Positions 36,445 to 47,300 of a stretch of DNA of 64,000 nt are shown here, in pieces. The stretch lies in assembly GCA_022763425.1 (NCBI GenBank), contig JALEGD010000001.1:1-64000 (forward strand), written 5' to 3'. The DNA comes from Pelagibacteraceae bacterium. Its GTDB lineage: Bacteria > Pseudomonadota > Alphaproteobacteria > Pelagibacterales > Pelagibacteraceae. Positions within the stretch are counted from its first letter, which is position 1; each line of letters opens with the position of its first letter. Both the position numbers and the translations under genes were made by a program. The notes beneath the pieces are model-generated. The model was not told the origin of the DNA, ran no database searches, and worked only from the letters and a program-made list of their open reading frames with translations.

Positions 36445-37398
36445 CTATCTTTTAATTTTTTTTTCTAATTTATCCCAAAAAATTTTTTCTAACTTTGTAT
36501 TATTTAACCGGTTAATTTCTTGCATCCCGGTTGGTGAAGTGACATTAATTTCTGTTAAATAATTTCCAATGGCATCTATGCCTGTAAAAAATAAACCTTT
36601 TTTCTTTAAATAAGGTTTAAGTTCTGCACAAATTTTCTTATCCCTAAAAACTAAACCCGTTTTTTTTGCAGATCCACCAGCATGAAAGTTAGCTTTAATG
36701 CTTCCTGTTTTTGGTATTCTAGCAACTGATCCCGCATATTCTCCATCGATAAGTATAATTCTTCTATCTCCTTTACCTATCTCTTTGATAAATTTTTGAG
36801 CAATAATTGCTCCTTTGTATTTTTTAATCATGCGTTGAATGATTGTTTTATTTTTTGATGAACCTTTTTTTACCTTTTCAACACCTTCACCGCCATTACC
36901 ATAGAGAGGTTTGAGAATAGTAAATTTTTGTTTTTTAATAAAATTTTGAATCTCAATTAAATCTTCAGAAATTAACGTATTTGGAATTAAATTCTTAAAA
37001 TTAAACATTGATAATTTTTCAGGATTATTTCTGATCTCAGTTGGGTTATTGATAACCAATACTTTTTTATTCAGCATTTCTAAAAAATAAGTTGCAGTTA
37101 TATATTCCATATTAAATGGAGGATCTTGCCGAACCAGTACACAATGAAATTGATTTAAATTAACGGATTTTTCTTTTTGTTTTTTAAAAAATTTTTTACT
37201 TGAATTAACAATTTTAAAATAAGATCCTTTTGCGGTAATTGTGTTGTTTTTTAAAGAAATATCTTTGGGTAAATAATGAAATATTTTATGCCCTCTTTTT
37301 TGCGCCTCTTGAGCTATGACAAAAGTACTGTCTTCCTTTGGATTAATTTTTTCCAAAGGGTCCATTTGAATGGCAATATTAAAACGCTTTTTCATCAA
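36445..37398 (-). CDS. gshB: Glutathione synthetase
   Basis: IQMDPLEKINPKEDSTFVIAQEAQKRGH, VLVRQDPPFNMEYITATYFLE, LYGNGGEGVEKV, TSPTGMQEINRL. Confidence 0.95.
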   Translation of the reverse strand: MMKKRFNIAIQMDPLEKINPKEDSTFVIAQEAQKRGHKIFHYLPKDISLKNNTITAKGSYFKIVNSSKKFFKKQKEKSVNLNQFHCVLVRQDPPFNMEYITATYFLEMLNKKVLVINNPTEIRNNPEKLSMFNFKNLIPNTLISEDLIEIQNFIKKQKFTILKPLYGNGGEGVEKVKKGSSKNKTIIQRMIKKYKGAIIAQKFIKEIGKGDRRIILIDGEYAGSVARIPKTGSIKANFHAGGSAKKTGLVFRDKKICAELKPYLKKKGLFFTGIDAIGNYLTEINVTSPTGMQEINRLNNTKLEKIFWDKLEKKIKR

Positions 37399-38707
37399 AA
37401 ATTAAATCTAAATTATTTTTATATTTTTTATTAAATTCTTCGATCAAAATATTTGATAGATTTTTTTTATTTTCAACAAAACCATAAAGGTCTTTTAAAA
37501 AAATACTCTCATCATCATTATTAGAGTTTAATTTTTTTCTATGCTCCAAACCTTTTTTTGATAAATCTAAAAACAATTTAACATAATCATGAATTGATTT
37601 ACCTAGTAATTCAGCTTCAAATCCTTTTTTTCCAGCATCTAAATAAGCTTGATTAACCTCTTTAAATTTCCATTCTTTACAAATTTCATAACACTCATCT
37701 AAAGTATGTTGATCATATAAAATTCCAGTCCAAAAAGCTGGAATAGAACAAATTCCTGACCACGAACAAGAGTCAGCTGGTCTTATTTCTAAATATTGCT
37801 TCACCCGAACTTCTGTAAAAATTGTCGACAAATGATTTGCCCAATCTTCAAGATTAGCTTCTTCATGATTGACCTCTTCTAATTTACCATTGATAAAATC
37901 TTTAAAATTTTTTCCTGAAACATCGATGACATTATTATTTCTATTTACGAAATACATTGGTACATTTAATGCATAATCACAATATTGCTCATAAGAATTT
38001 TCTTTATCAAAAAAAAATGGAACTAACCCTGATCTATCTGGATCTGTGTGCTGCCAAATATGAGTGCGGTAACCTATGAAGCCATTTAATTTACCTTCTA
38101 ATATTGGAGAGTTAGAAAATAAAGATATTGCAATCGGAACTAAACAACTTGCAACTTTTGTTTTTTTTCTAAAGTCATCTTCAGATGAAAAATCAAAATT
38201 AACCTGGGTTGCTGCTGTTCTATGCATCATATCTAAACCAAGGCTGCCCATTTTAGGCATATAGTTTCTCATAATAGTATATCTTTTTTTCTTAAGCTTA
38301 TGAATTTCATCAAATTTTGCATTTGGCATGAAGCCTATTCCGATCACACCAATTCCAAGTTTTGAACAAGCTTGTTTTAATTCTTTTAAATATAAATTTA
38401 CTTCTTTGCAGGTTTCATGAATTGTTTCACAGGGTGCACCTGATAGTTCTATTTGCAAGCCTGGTTCCAGCGTGATGGATAAATTTTCTTTCTTTAAGCC
38501 AATAACATTATTATTTTCCTTAATTTCATTCCATTGATTTTCTTTTAAAATATTAAAAATTCCGGTGATGCCTTTTTCTGAAAAATCTACAGGTTTTTTT
38601 GTTTTAATATAAAAGAGAAATTTTTCATGCTCAGTACCAATTTTAAAAAGCTTTGAACTTTTTTCCCCTTGTTTAAAATAATTGACTAAACTTTCTTTCA
38701 ATAACAT
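37379..38707 (-). CDS. gshA: Glutamate-cysteine ligase
   Basis: KIGTEHEKFLF, LEPGLQIELSGAPCETIHETC, MPKMGSLGLDMMHRTAATQVNFDFSSE, YLEIRPADSC. Confidence 0.95.
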   Translation of the reverse strand: MLLKESLVNYFKQGEKSSKLFKIGTEHEKFLFYIKTKKPVDFSEKGITGIFNILKENQWNEIKENNNVIGLKKENLSITLEPGLQIELSGAPCETIHETCKEVNLYLKELKQACSKLGIGVIGIGFMPNAKFDEIHKLKKKRYTIMRNYMPKMGSLGLDMMHRTAATQVNFDFSSEDDFRKKTKVASCLVPIAISLFSNSPILEGKLNGFIGYRTHIWQHTDPDRSGLVPFFFDKENSYEQYCDYALNVPMYFVNRNNNVIDVSGKNFKDFINGKLEEVNHEEANLEDWANHLSTIFTEVRVKQYLEIRPADSCSWSGICSIPAFWTGILYDQHTLDECYEICKEWKFKEVNQAYLDAGKKGFEAELLGKSIHDYVKLFLDLSKKGLEHRKKLNSNNDDESIFLKDLYGFVENKKNLSNILIEEFNKKYKNNLDLIFDEKAF

Positions 38708-38813
38708 TTAATTTTCAATCTACTCTAGAAATTTTTCAATAGATAGACAAAAAAAATCCACATACAAAATTTTTAAAAACTCAAAAAAATATCGAATTAC
38801 AATATAGTTAGAA

Positions 38814-40115
38814 TTGGAGGAAAAAATGTTTGAAAAATATTTTGAATTTAAAAAAAATAATACAGATTTAAGAACAGAAATTACTGCTGGTATTACAACT
38901 TTCTTGACCATGGCATATATCATGTTTTTAAATCCTATTATTTTAAAAGATGGTGGCTTTGATTTTGGTGGTGTATACACGGCTACAATTTTAGCCTCAG
39001 CTGTTGCTTGTTTTATCATGGCTTTCTATGGAAAAAGTTGGCCAGTTGGATTGGCACCTGGCATGGGATTAAATGCATTCATCGCTTATGGTGTTTGTAA
39101 AGGAATGGGTTATTCGCCAGATCAAGCACTAGGAGCTGTATTTATTGCGGGTATTTTGTTTCTAATAATTTCTTTAACCCCAATTCGTGCTTGGATCATA
39201 AACTCAATTCCAAAAAGTTTAAAACTTGGAATTGGCGCTGGAATTGGTTTGTTCTTAGCAATTATTGGAATGGAAATTATGGGTATCACTGTTGATCATC
39301 CTGTAACCTTGGTAACGCTTGGTAATCTTAAAGATCCAATTGTCATCCTTGCTTGTTTAGCTTTTGTTTCAATGATTGTTCTTGAAAAACTAAATGTGAA
39401 AGGAAATATTATTATTGGTATTCTCGTATTTTCTATCATTGCATGGGTTGCTGATTTATCAAAATTTAATGGTGTTGTTGGATCAATTCCTCCAATGAAA
39501 CATTTATTTACTTTTGATCTTTCTGCTGGACTTACAGCTGGAATGGCAACTGTTGTGTTTACTTTATTCTTTGTAGATTTTTTTGACACTGCAGGAACAC
39601 TTACTTCTGTTGCAAATGTTGCGGGTAAAGTTGATGCAAGTGGAAGAGTAAAAGATATCGACAAAGCAATGCTATCTGATAGTGTTGGAACCGTTGCAGG
39701 TTCTTTACTAGGGACAACAACAGTCACAAGTTACATTGAATCTGGTTCTGGAATTAAAGCTGGTGGAAAAACAGGAATGACATCGCTTGTCATTGGTGTT
39801 TTATTTTTAGCATGTCTTTTCTTTGCACCACTTGCTACCTCTTTACCAAAACAAATTGATGGTGCTGCATTGGTATATGTGGCTATTCTTTTTGTCAGAA
39901 ACATCACTGACATTGAATGGGATGATATTTCTGAATCAGGTCCAGCTGTATTAGCTATGATTACCATGCCGCTAACTTATAGTATCAGTTATGGGATTGC
40001 TTTAGCATTCCTTGCTTATGCGTTAATAAAAATCGCGAGCGGAAAAGCAAATACTGTAAACCCTGCAATATGGGTTGTTGCAGTTCTAAGCTTTATTAGT
40101 TTTGCGATAATCTAA
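38814..40115 (+). CDS. NCS2-family purine permease (AzgA-type guanine/hypoxanthine)
   Basis: ITAGITTFLTMAYIMFLNPIILKDGG, GLAPGMGLNAFIAYGVC, FFVDFFDTAGTLTSVANVAG, SYIESGSGIKAGGKTGMTS. Confidence 0.95.
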   Translation: MEEKMFEKYFEFKKNNTDLRTEITAGITTFLTMAYIMFLNPIILKDGGFDFGGVYTATILASAVACFIMAFYGKSWPVGLAPGMGLNAFIAYGVCKGMGYSPDQALGAVFIAGILFLIISLTPIRAWIINSIPKSLKLGIGAGIGLFLAIIGMEIMGITVDHPVTLVTLGNLKDPIVILACLAFVSMIVLEKLNVKGNIIIGILVFSIIAWVADLSKFNGVVGSIPPMKHLFTFDLSAGLTAGMATVVFTLFFVDFFDTAGTLTSVANVAGKVDASGRVKDIDKAMLSDSVGTVAGSLLGTTTVTSYIESGSGIKAGGKTGMTSLVIGVLFLACLFFAPLATSLPKQIDGAALVYVAILFVRNITDIEWDDISESGPAVLAMITMPLTYSISYGIALAFLAYALIKIASGKANTVNPAIWVVAVLSFISFAII

Positions 40116-40123
40116 GCTATTAT

Positions 40124-40158
40124 AAACCACTAGGGTTCAAAAAACCCTAGTGGTTTTT
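40124..40158. terminator. Hairpin terminator shared by convergent azgA-like and PRT genes
   Basis: AAACCACTAGGGTT…AACCCTAGTGGTTT with T-run; overlaps the PRT coding 3' end. Confidence 0.85.
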
Positions 40159-40664
40159 TTTATATCTTCAATTCTAATTTCTTCGTATTTTTCAAAAGGT
40201 TGAACGATCCAAGGGCTATCTTTTAATCTATTTGCACAATAATCTGGTTCAAAAGTGGATTGAGATTTTTTCCATAGAACTGCAGTTCTAATTTCTTTAA
40301 TATTTTCTCTCATGGGACGATAATTTTGTAACCACTCGATACTTTTGTTTAATGTTACACCCGTATCTGACAAGTCATCACATAATAAAATATTACCACC
40401 TAATGTGTGGGCTGTTGAACTAAGTTCTCTTGAAAAAATAATTTGACCCTGCTCATTTTCTATCTGGTCTCCAGAGTATGACTCGACTGCCATATAAGCA
40501 CATTTAATTTTAAAAATTCTGCTCAAAACGTCAATGATAGGTGCACCTCCACGCATAATGCCTACTAATAAATCGACCCTAAAACCTGAGTCGTGAACTT
40601 GAATCGCTAACTCTTCAACTGTTTTGTTGTATTCATCCCAGTTAACAATTAATTTATTAACCAT
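40137..40664 (-). CDS. Purine phosphoribosyltransferase (xanthine/hypoxanthine type)
   Basis: DLLVGIMRGGAPIIDVLSRIF, ILLCDDLSDTGVTLNKSIEWL (PRPP motif). Confidence 0.88.
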   Translation of the reverse strand: MVNKLIVNWDEYNKTVEELAIQVHDSGFRVDLLVGIMRGGAPIIDVLSRIFKIKCAYMAVESYSGDQIENEQGQIIFSRELSSTAHTLGGNILLCDDLSDTGVTLNKSIEWLQNYRPMRENIKEIRTAVLWKKSQSTFEPDYCANRLKDSPWIVQPFEKYEEIRIEDIKKTTRVF

Positions 40665-40697
40665 AAGTATTTATTAATTAATTTTAAGGAGAAGTAA

Positions 40698-40991
40698 ATG
40701 AAAGGATATTGGATAGCGCTATATAATAAAATTGAAGATCAAAATAATTTATCAAAATATGCTGAGGCAGCAACAAAGGCTATTATAGGATATGGTGGGT
40801 CGCCTGTTGTAAGAGGGGGGGATTATAAATGCTTAGAAGGAACTAATTTTCCAAGAACGGTGATTTGGGAGTTTCCAACATACGAGAAAGCAATAGAATG
40901 TTATAACTCAAAAGAATATCAAACTGCTTGGTCACATGCAAAAGACACTACGTCTCGAAACTTACAAATATGCAAACAGTTTAGTAACTGA
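40698..40991 (+). CDS. DUF1330 family protein
   Basis: GYWIALYNKIEDQNNLSKYAEAATKAIIGYGGSPVVRGGDYKCLEG…TVIWEFPTYEKAIECYNSKEYQTA. Confidence 0.88.
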   Translation: MKGYWIALYNKIEDQNNLSKYAEAATKAIIGYGGSPVVRGGDYKCLEGTNFPRTVIWEFPTYEKAIECYNSKEYQTAWSHAKDTTSRNLQICKQFSN

Positions 40992-41598
40992 CTACAACAG
41001 GATCAATACTTCTCCACAAATACCACGTGGCAACTGTACAATAAGGAGACCATTTTTTTTGAAATCTATTAAGTTGATTTTTTTTTGGTGGATAAGAAGT
41101 TTTATAATTAATCGATATAGCTCGTAACAATCCTATATCCTGTACTGGAAAAATATCAGGTCTTAATTGATTAAAAAATAAAAACATTTCAGCAGTCCAT
41201 TTCCCTATCCCTTTGACAGTAGTTAGATGGTTGATTGCTTCATGATCATCCATCTTTTTTAATTTACTAATATTAATTTCTTTAGTCTTAAATTTTTTTG
41301 CCAATATTTTTAAATATAAAATTTTTTGCCTTGATAAACCGCATGATGAAAGCTGACGTGATGAAAGTTTTAAAACATTTTCCGGCTTAATTTTTTTTGA
41401 TTTAGCTTCGAATTTTTTCCAAACTGAGTTTGCTGCCTGAACGGATATTTGTTGGCCCACAATTGATTTACATAAAGAAAAAAAAGGGTCTTTTCTGCTT
41501 TTTAGATAGCCTGGATATTTTTTTATAAGTTTTCCTAATATTTTATCTTTTTTAACTAAATATTTTTTTCCCTGTTCCCAATATTTTGGTTTTGTCAT
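40981..41598 (-). CDS. DNA-3-methyladenine glycosylase II family (AlkA-like HhH-GPD)
   Basis: FFSLCKSIVGQQISVQAANSVWKKF, LTTVKGIGKWTAEMFLFF, FPVQDIGLLRAI, YLWRSID. Confidence 0.9.
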   Translation of the reverse strand: MTKPKYWEQGKKYLVKKDKILGKLIKKYPGYLKSRKDPFFSLCKSIVGQQISVQAANSVWKKFEAKSKKIKPENVLKLSSRQLSSCGLSRQKILYLKILAKKFKTKEINISKLKKMDDHEAINHLTTVKGIGKWTAEMFLFFNQLRPDIFPVQDIGLLRAISINYKTSYPPKKNQLNRFQKKWSPYCTVATWYLWRSIDPVVVSY

Positions 41599-41599
41599 T

Positions 41600-42484
41600 T
41601 TAAACCTGTCTAACTAAAGTCGAATTAATTTTTTTGTCTGCTTCTCTTTTAAAAATTATTAAAGTACTAAATATGATTAAACATGCCCCAGATATAGTAA
41701 ATAATGAAATTTCTTCATGAAAAATAAACCAGCCAGCTAATATAGCAAAAACTAAACTTAAATATTTTATTGGAGTTACCAAGGATATATCGGCCTCTCT
41801 GATAGATTTTGTAAGAAAAATATTTCCAATAGATCCACTTAATCCTATTAAAATTAAAAAGTAATAATCTTCAGGATTAATTTTTTTCCAGCCTAAATAA
41901 ATTGATACAATTCCAAAAAATATTAATACAATTGTAAAATACAAAGCAATCAAATAATCAGGTTCAGTTTTAGATAATTTTTTTATTGCAATAGATATTG
42001 TTGCAAATCCAATACAAAATAAAATTGGAAAAATGGAATAATACGTAAATAAATCTGTCCCAGGTTTTAAAACTATAACAACACCTGTTAGACCTAAAAA
42101 AATTGCAAACCATCTAATAATGCGAACGACTTCATTTAGAAAAATAATTGAAAAAATTGTAGCAAAAATTGGGGCTGCAAAACTTATCGTTATAGCATCA
42201 GCTAATGGCAAAAATTTTAATCCTAAATATAAAAAGGTCATCGCAAAAGCACCTCCAAAGGCCCGTATCAAATGAAGTTTGATTTTATCTGTTTTTAATA
42301 AATTTCTAAATCTATCTCTTGGGATTATAAATAAAATTGGTAATAATCCAAATAACCCTCTAAAAAAAATTAATTGACCGGTTGGATAATTTGAAGACAT
42401 AAGTTTAACTGAAATATCCATGACTGAAAAGCTAATTACACTTAAGATCATATAAATAATACCTAATTGATTTTTACTAATCAT
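41600..42484 (-). CDS. EamA/DMT-family transporter
   Basis: 10-TM protein; FFRGLFGLLPILF, ADAITISFAAPIFATIFSIIFLNEVVR. Confidence 0.88.
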   Translation of the reverse strand: MISKNQLGIIYMILSVISFSVMDISVKLMSSNYPTGQLIFFRGLFGLLPILFIIPRDRFRNLLKTDKIKLHLIRAFGGAFAMTFLYLGLKFLPLADAITISFAAPIFATIFSIIFLNEVVRIIRWFAIFLGLTGVVIVLKPGTDLFTYYSIFPILFCIGFATISIAIKKLSKTEPDYLIALYFTIVLIFFGIVSIYLGWKKINPEDYYFLILIGLSGSIGNIFLTKSIREADISLVTPIKYLSLVFAILAGWFIFHEEISLFTISGACLIIFSTLIIFKREADKKINSTLVRQV

Positions 42485-42518
42485 CTAAAATCTAGTATCA
42501 TGAGATAGGAAAAAATAA

Positions 42519-43349
42519 ATGAATTTAGTTAACAGTGATTGGTTAAGTCAAAACTTAAAAAATAAAAATTTAAGTATTTTAGACTGTTCTTGGCACTTGC
42601 CAGGAACAAATCGAAATGGAAAAGAAGAGTTCTTAAAAGAAAGAATACCTGGAGCAATTTTTTTTGATATCGATTATTTTTCAGACGAGAATTCTGAGTA
42701 TCCACATACATTAATAAATAAGGATACTTTTTCAAAAAAAGTTTCTGAGATAGGAGTTAAAAACACTGACCATGTTATTTGTTATGATGCTTTAGGGATA
42801 TTTTCCTCTGCAAGAGTATGTTGGATGTTTAAGCAATTTGGCCATCAAGAGGTATCAATCTTAGATGGAGGGTTAAAAAATTGGAAATTAAAAAATTTAG
42901 AAATTGAAAATAGTGATTATAAAAAAAAAGAGATATCAAATTATATAGCAGTAAAAGAGCCAAATAATGTTAAATACTTTGATGATATAAAAAAAAATAT
43001 CACAAATCATTCATTTCAATTAGTTGATGCCCGACCTGCAGGGAGATATGAAGGATCTAGTCCTGAACCAAGACCTGAATTACAAAGTGGAAGCATCGAA
43101 GGTAGCAAAAATATCCCTTTCTCAGATTTAATTGATCCAAAAACGGGGTGCTTAAAAAGCAAAGAAGACCTAAAAAAAATCTTTAAAGAAAAAAAAATAT
43201 CTAAAAATGAAGACATAACTTTTTCATGCGGATCAGGTGTTGCAGCTGCAATTGCGGGAACTGCATATAATCAAGTTTTTGATAAAGAGTTTAGTATTTA
43301 TGATGGTTCATGGACTGAATGGGCTATTAAAAATAAACTTCTTAAATAA
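42519..43349 (+). CDS. sseA: 3-mercaptopyruvate / thiosulfate sulfurtransferase
   Basis: Two rhodanese domains; IPGAIFFDIDYFSDENSEYPH, LVDARPAGRYEGSSPEPRPEL, SCGSGVAA. Confidence 0.93.
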   Translation: MNLVNSDWLSQNLKNKNLSILDCSWHLPGTNRNGKEEFLKERIPGAIFFDIDYFSDENSEYPHTLINKDTFSKKVSEIGVKNTDHVICYDALGIFSSARVCWMFKQFGHQEVSILDGGLKNWKLKNLEIENSDYKKKEISNYIAVKEPNNVKYFDDIKKNITNHSFQLVDARPAGRYEGSSPEPRPELQSGSIEGSKNIPFSDLIDPKTGCLKSKEDLKKIFKEKKISKNEDITFSCGSGVAAAIAGTAYNQVFDKEFSIYDGSWTEWAIKNKLLK

Positions 43350-43423
43350 AAAAGATAAAAGATTCCTTTAATTTGTCCTAATTCAATATTATATGTTCAA
43401 CCTACTAGCGAAAATTTAATTTA

Positions 43424-44311
43424 TTGTCCAAAATGAGCACTAAAAAAAAACTAATAATAATACTTAGCATCGTTGCTGTCGTTATTACCTCAGTAATAAT
43501 TGGTAGAGCAGTAATTGCAAATATTGTTAAGGATAAAATTAAAGAAGCTAGAGATAGGCCTGTCGGAGTCATTGCAGCGAAAGTTAATTTTTCAAATTTT
43601 TTTGATAAACTTGAAACATTTGGCACAGCCATTGCAAATCAAACGTTCTCTATAAGAATAAAAAAAGAAGAATTAATAAGCTCAATTAATTTTGATGAAT
43701 ACCCTTCTGTCAAAAAAGGAGATGTAATTGCAAAACTAAATGATCAAATTATTGTTGCTCCTTTCAATGGCAAAGTTGGAAAAAGGGAAATAACACCAGG
43801 AATTCTTGGTGGAGATGACTCAATTATCGCAACGTTAGATGATATCGAAACCTTAAAAATAGATATAAAAATTCCTGAAAATTTTTTAGGTGTCCTCAAA
43901 AAGGGATTAAAAATTGAAGCAAGCTCATCTGCTTTTGAGGAAACGTTTACAGGACAACTTGAAACAATAAGCTCAAGGGTTGATCCAACTACAAGATCTA
44001 TCTTAGTTCAAGCAAAAATTAATAATGAATCTGAAAAACTAATTCCAGGAATGTTGCTAAATATAAGTCTTATATTTAATGAAACAAATTCATTATCAAT
44101 CCCAGAAGAGGCACTAGTTATTCAAGGAAATGATAAATTTGTTTATTTAATTGAAAATAATAAAATTAAAAAAAACTCCGTAACAATTGGTAAAAGAAAT
44201 TTTGGTAAAATTGAAATATTATCTGGATTAAATGAAGGTAATACTATTTTAGCAGAAGGTACGAATAAAGTGCGACCAGGGTCAAATATTAAAATTACAA
44301 AGTATCAATAA
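43424..44311 (+). CDS. RND efflux periplasmic adaptor (membrane fusion) protein
   Basis: N-terminal TM; IVAPFNGKVGKREITPG; SRVDPTTRSILVQAKINNESEKLIPGMLLNI. Confidence 0.92.
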   Translation: MSKMSTKKKLIIILSIVAVVITSVIIGRAVIANIVKDKIKEARDRPVGVIAAKVNFSNFFDKLETFGTAIANQTFSIRIKKEELISSINFDEYPSVKKGDVIAKLNDQIIVAPFNGKVGKREITPGILGGDDSIIATLDDIETLKIDIKIPENFLGVLKKGLKIEASSSAFEETFTGQLETISSRVDPTTRSILVQAKINNESEKLIPGMLLNISLIFNETNSLSIPEEALVIQGNDKFVYLIENNKIKKNSVTIGKRNFGKIEILSGLNEGNTILAEGTNKVRPGSNIKITKYQ

Positions 44312-47300
44312 TGTTCTTAACAGAGCTTTCAATTAAGAGACCAGTCGTTGCAACAGTAATGAGTTTAGTTCTTGTTATTTTTGGAATTGTTACATTTAAT
44401 AAAATTCCCTTGAGAGAACTACCAGATGTAGAAACAGCAAAAATTAACATAAGAACAGATTACAATGGAGCATCCGCTAAAATTATAGATACACAAATTA
44501 CTCAAAAAATTGAAGAGCGAGTAGGAGGAACACCCGGGTTAATCAATATAGATTCTACCAGCGAAGATGAAAGATCATCAATTAATCTAGAGTTTGATTT
44601 GGGTGTTGATTTAGATGTAGCGGCTAATGATGTTAGAGATCGAATTGCAAGAATAGTAGATGATTTGCCAGAACAAGCCGAGCCGCCACAAGTCTTCAAA
44701 GCATCAGCAGCGAGAACTACAACAATGTGGCTAGCATTTCAAAGTGCTCGGATGACTGATCTTGAATTAACGGATTATGCAGATAGATATTTAAAAGATG
44801 AATTTGCAAATGTAGCAGGCGTAGGCCTAATTAGATTAGGCGGTGAAAGAGAATTTTCGCTTAGATTATGGCTTGATCCTGTGGCTATGGCTGCAAGAGA
44901 TATTACTACTGATGAACTTGAAAATATTTTAAGAAAAGAAAATGTTGAATTTCCAGCTGGAAAAATTGAGTCAAAAAGTGTTGATTTAGTTATCAAAGTC
45001 GAAAAAGCTTATCAGGATTTAAATGATTATAAAGAACTCGCATTAAAACGAGCACCTGATGGATCCATTATAAAACTCAAAGATATAGCTAATATAGAAT
45101 TTGGCGCTCTTAACACTAATACACTCTTTAAAGGGAATGGTAATCAAACGGTAGGAATTGGAATCTACCAACAATCAACAGCTAATACAATTGAGGTTGC
45201 GGATAGAATAAAAGAAAAAATTAAAACTTTACAACCTACTCTGCCAGCAGGTTCAAGTTTAAGTGTTTCGTTTGATCGCTCAAGATATATTGAAGCTGCA
45301 ATATATGAAGTTTACAAAACTATCATTATTGCAATTATATTAGTGATAATAATTATTTATTTATTTTTAGGAAACTTAACTGGAGTAATCATACCGGCAG
45401 TAACTATACCAGTTGGAATTATATCTACTTTTTTAGCAATCTACGTTGCTGGATTTACTTTAAACTTATTCACGCTAATGGCACTAGTGTTGGCAATTGG
45501 TATTGTTGTTGATGATGCAATAGTAATGGGTGAAAATATTTCAAGAAGACTCGAAGGTGGAGAAACTAGATTAGTTGCAGCTTATCATGGATCTAAACAA
45601 GTTGCTTTTGCGATCATTGCAACAACCGTAGTTCTAATATCTGTATTCTTACCCTTAATATTTATTAAAGGTTTAATTGGTAGACTGTTTATGGAAATGG
45701 CAGTTACACTATCTTTTGCTGTTTGCATATCTAGCTTTGTTGCTTTGACAATATCACCTATGATTGGTTCAAAATTTCTTAAATCAAAAAAAAGTAACTC
45801 AAGCTTAATTGTAAATTTTAACAATTTTTTTAAAAGATGTGAAATTGGATATACTGAAACATTAAAATTAATAATTAATAAACATAAATTAATTTTTATA
45901 TTCTTAAGTTGTGTAGTTTTGCTGACAGTTTTTTTATTTACTATAACAAAAAAAGAATTACTACCTAAAGAAGATAGGGGGGTATTTTTTGTAATAGTAA
46001 AAGCTCCAGAAGGATCAGGATATAATTATACAGCTTCAAAAGCCCAACAGATTGAAAAAATGTTTTTACCAGAAATTGGTAAAGGAGAAATACGAAGATT
46101 ACTATTAAGAGTGCCAGGATTTGGTAAAAGTAGCAAACAAACCAACTCCGCATTTATAATAGTATTGCTTGAAGATTGGAGCAAACGAAAGAAGGATGGA
46201 AACGAAATACTAAGATCATCATTTGGTAAAATTGCGAGTGTTCCAGGTGTTATCGCATTTCCTGTTATGCCTCAATCAATCAGATCAGGAGGAGTAGAAA
46301 AACCAATACAGTTTGTACTTTTAGGTAATACTTATGACAAGCTTGACGAATGGAAAAATATTTTAAAATCAGAGGCAAGAAAAAATCCAAATATAGTGAG
46401 TGTTGAAGATGACTACAATTTAAACAAACCTGAATTAAAAGTAGAAATTGATAACCAAAAAGCAGCTGATCTGGGAATTAGTATTGAAGCGATAGGTCGA
46501 TCTATTGAAACAATGTTTGGATCAAGAAAAGTCACTAAATTTACAAAAGAAGGGAAAGAATATTCTATTATCTTGCAAAGTAATCTTCAAAATAGACAGG
46601 AACCTGCAAATTTAAACAAGATATATGTTAGATCTACTGTTACAAAAAAATTAATTCCATTATCAAATATTGTAAAAATATCTGAAAGTGCAACCGCACC
46701 TTTTTTAAGTCGTTACAATAGACAAAGAGCTGTTACGATATCTGCACGTTTAGTCGGAAATTACTCAATAGATCAAGCCTTAAAATTTCTAGAGAAAACA
46801 GTAAAAGATAAATTGCCTGAGGAAGTTAGAATTGGATACAAAGGGGAGTCCGAAGAATATAAAAAAACAAATATTGGCATCTATTTGATATTTGGTTTAG
46901 CTTTAATTACTGCATATTTGTCTATGGCAGCGCAATTCGAAAGCTGGCGTCATCCTTTAACAATCATGTTGAGTGTTCCATTTGCAATATTTGGAGGAAT
47001 AGTTGGTCTACTCGTAGCAGGAAGTTCATTAAATATTTATAGTCAAATAGGGTTAATTATTTTAATCGGACTTGCAGCAAAAAATGGGATTTTAATAGTT
47101 GAATTTGCTAATCAAATTAGATCTGAAGGTAAAGATATTTTAAATTCTGTATTACAAGCTTCCAAGTTACGATTTAGACCTATAATTATGACCTCTTTAT
47201 CAACTATAGCCGGCGTAACTCCTTTGATTTTAGGTTCGGGGCCAGGAGAAGCAAGCAGACTAACAATTGGAATTGTAATTTTTATGGGTATGATTTTTAC

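Noticed and set aside
39296-39967. Minus-strand ORFs (143 and 78 aa) inside the NCS2 permease
   Set aside because: Shadow ORFs opposite a conserved transporter.
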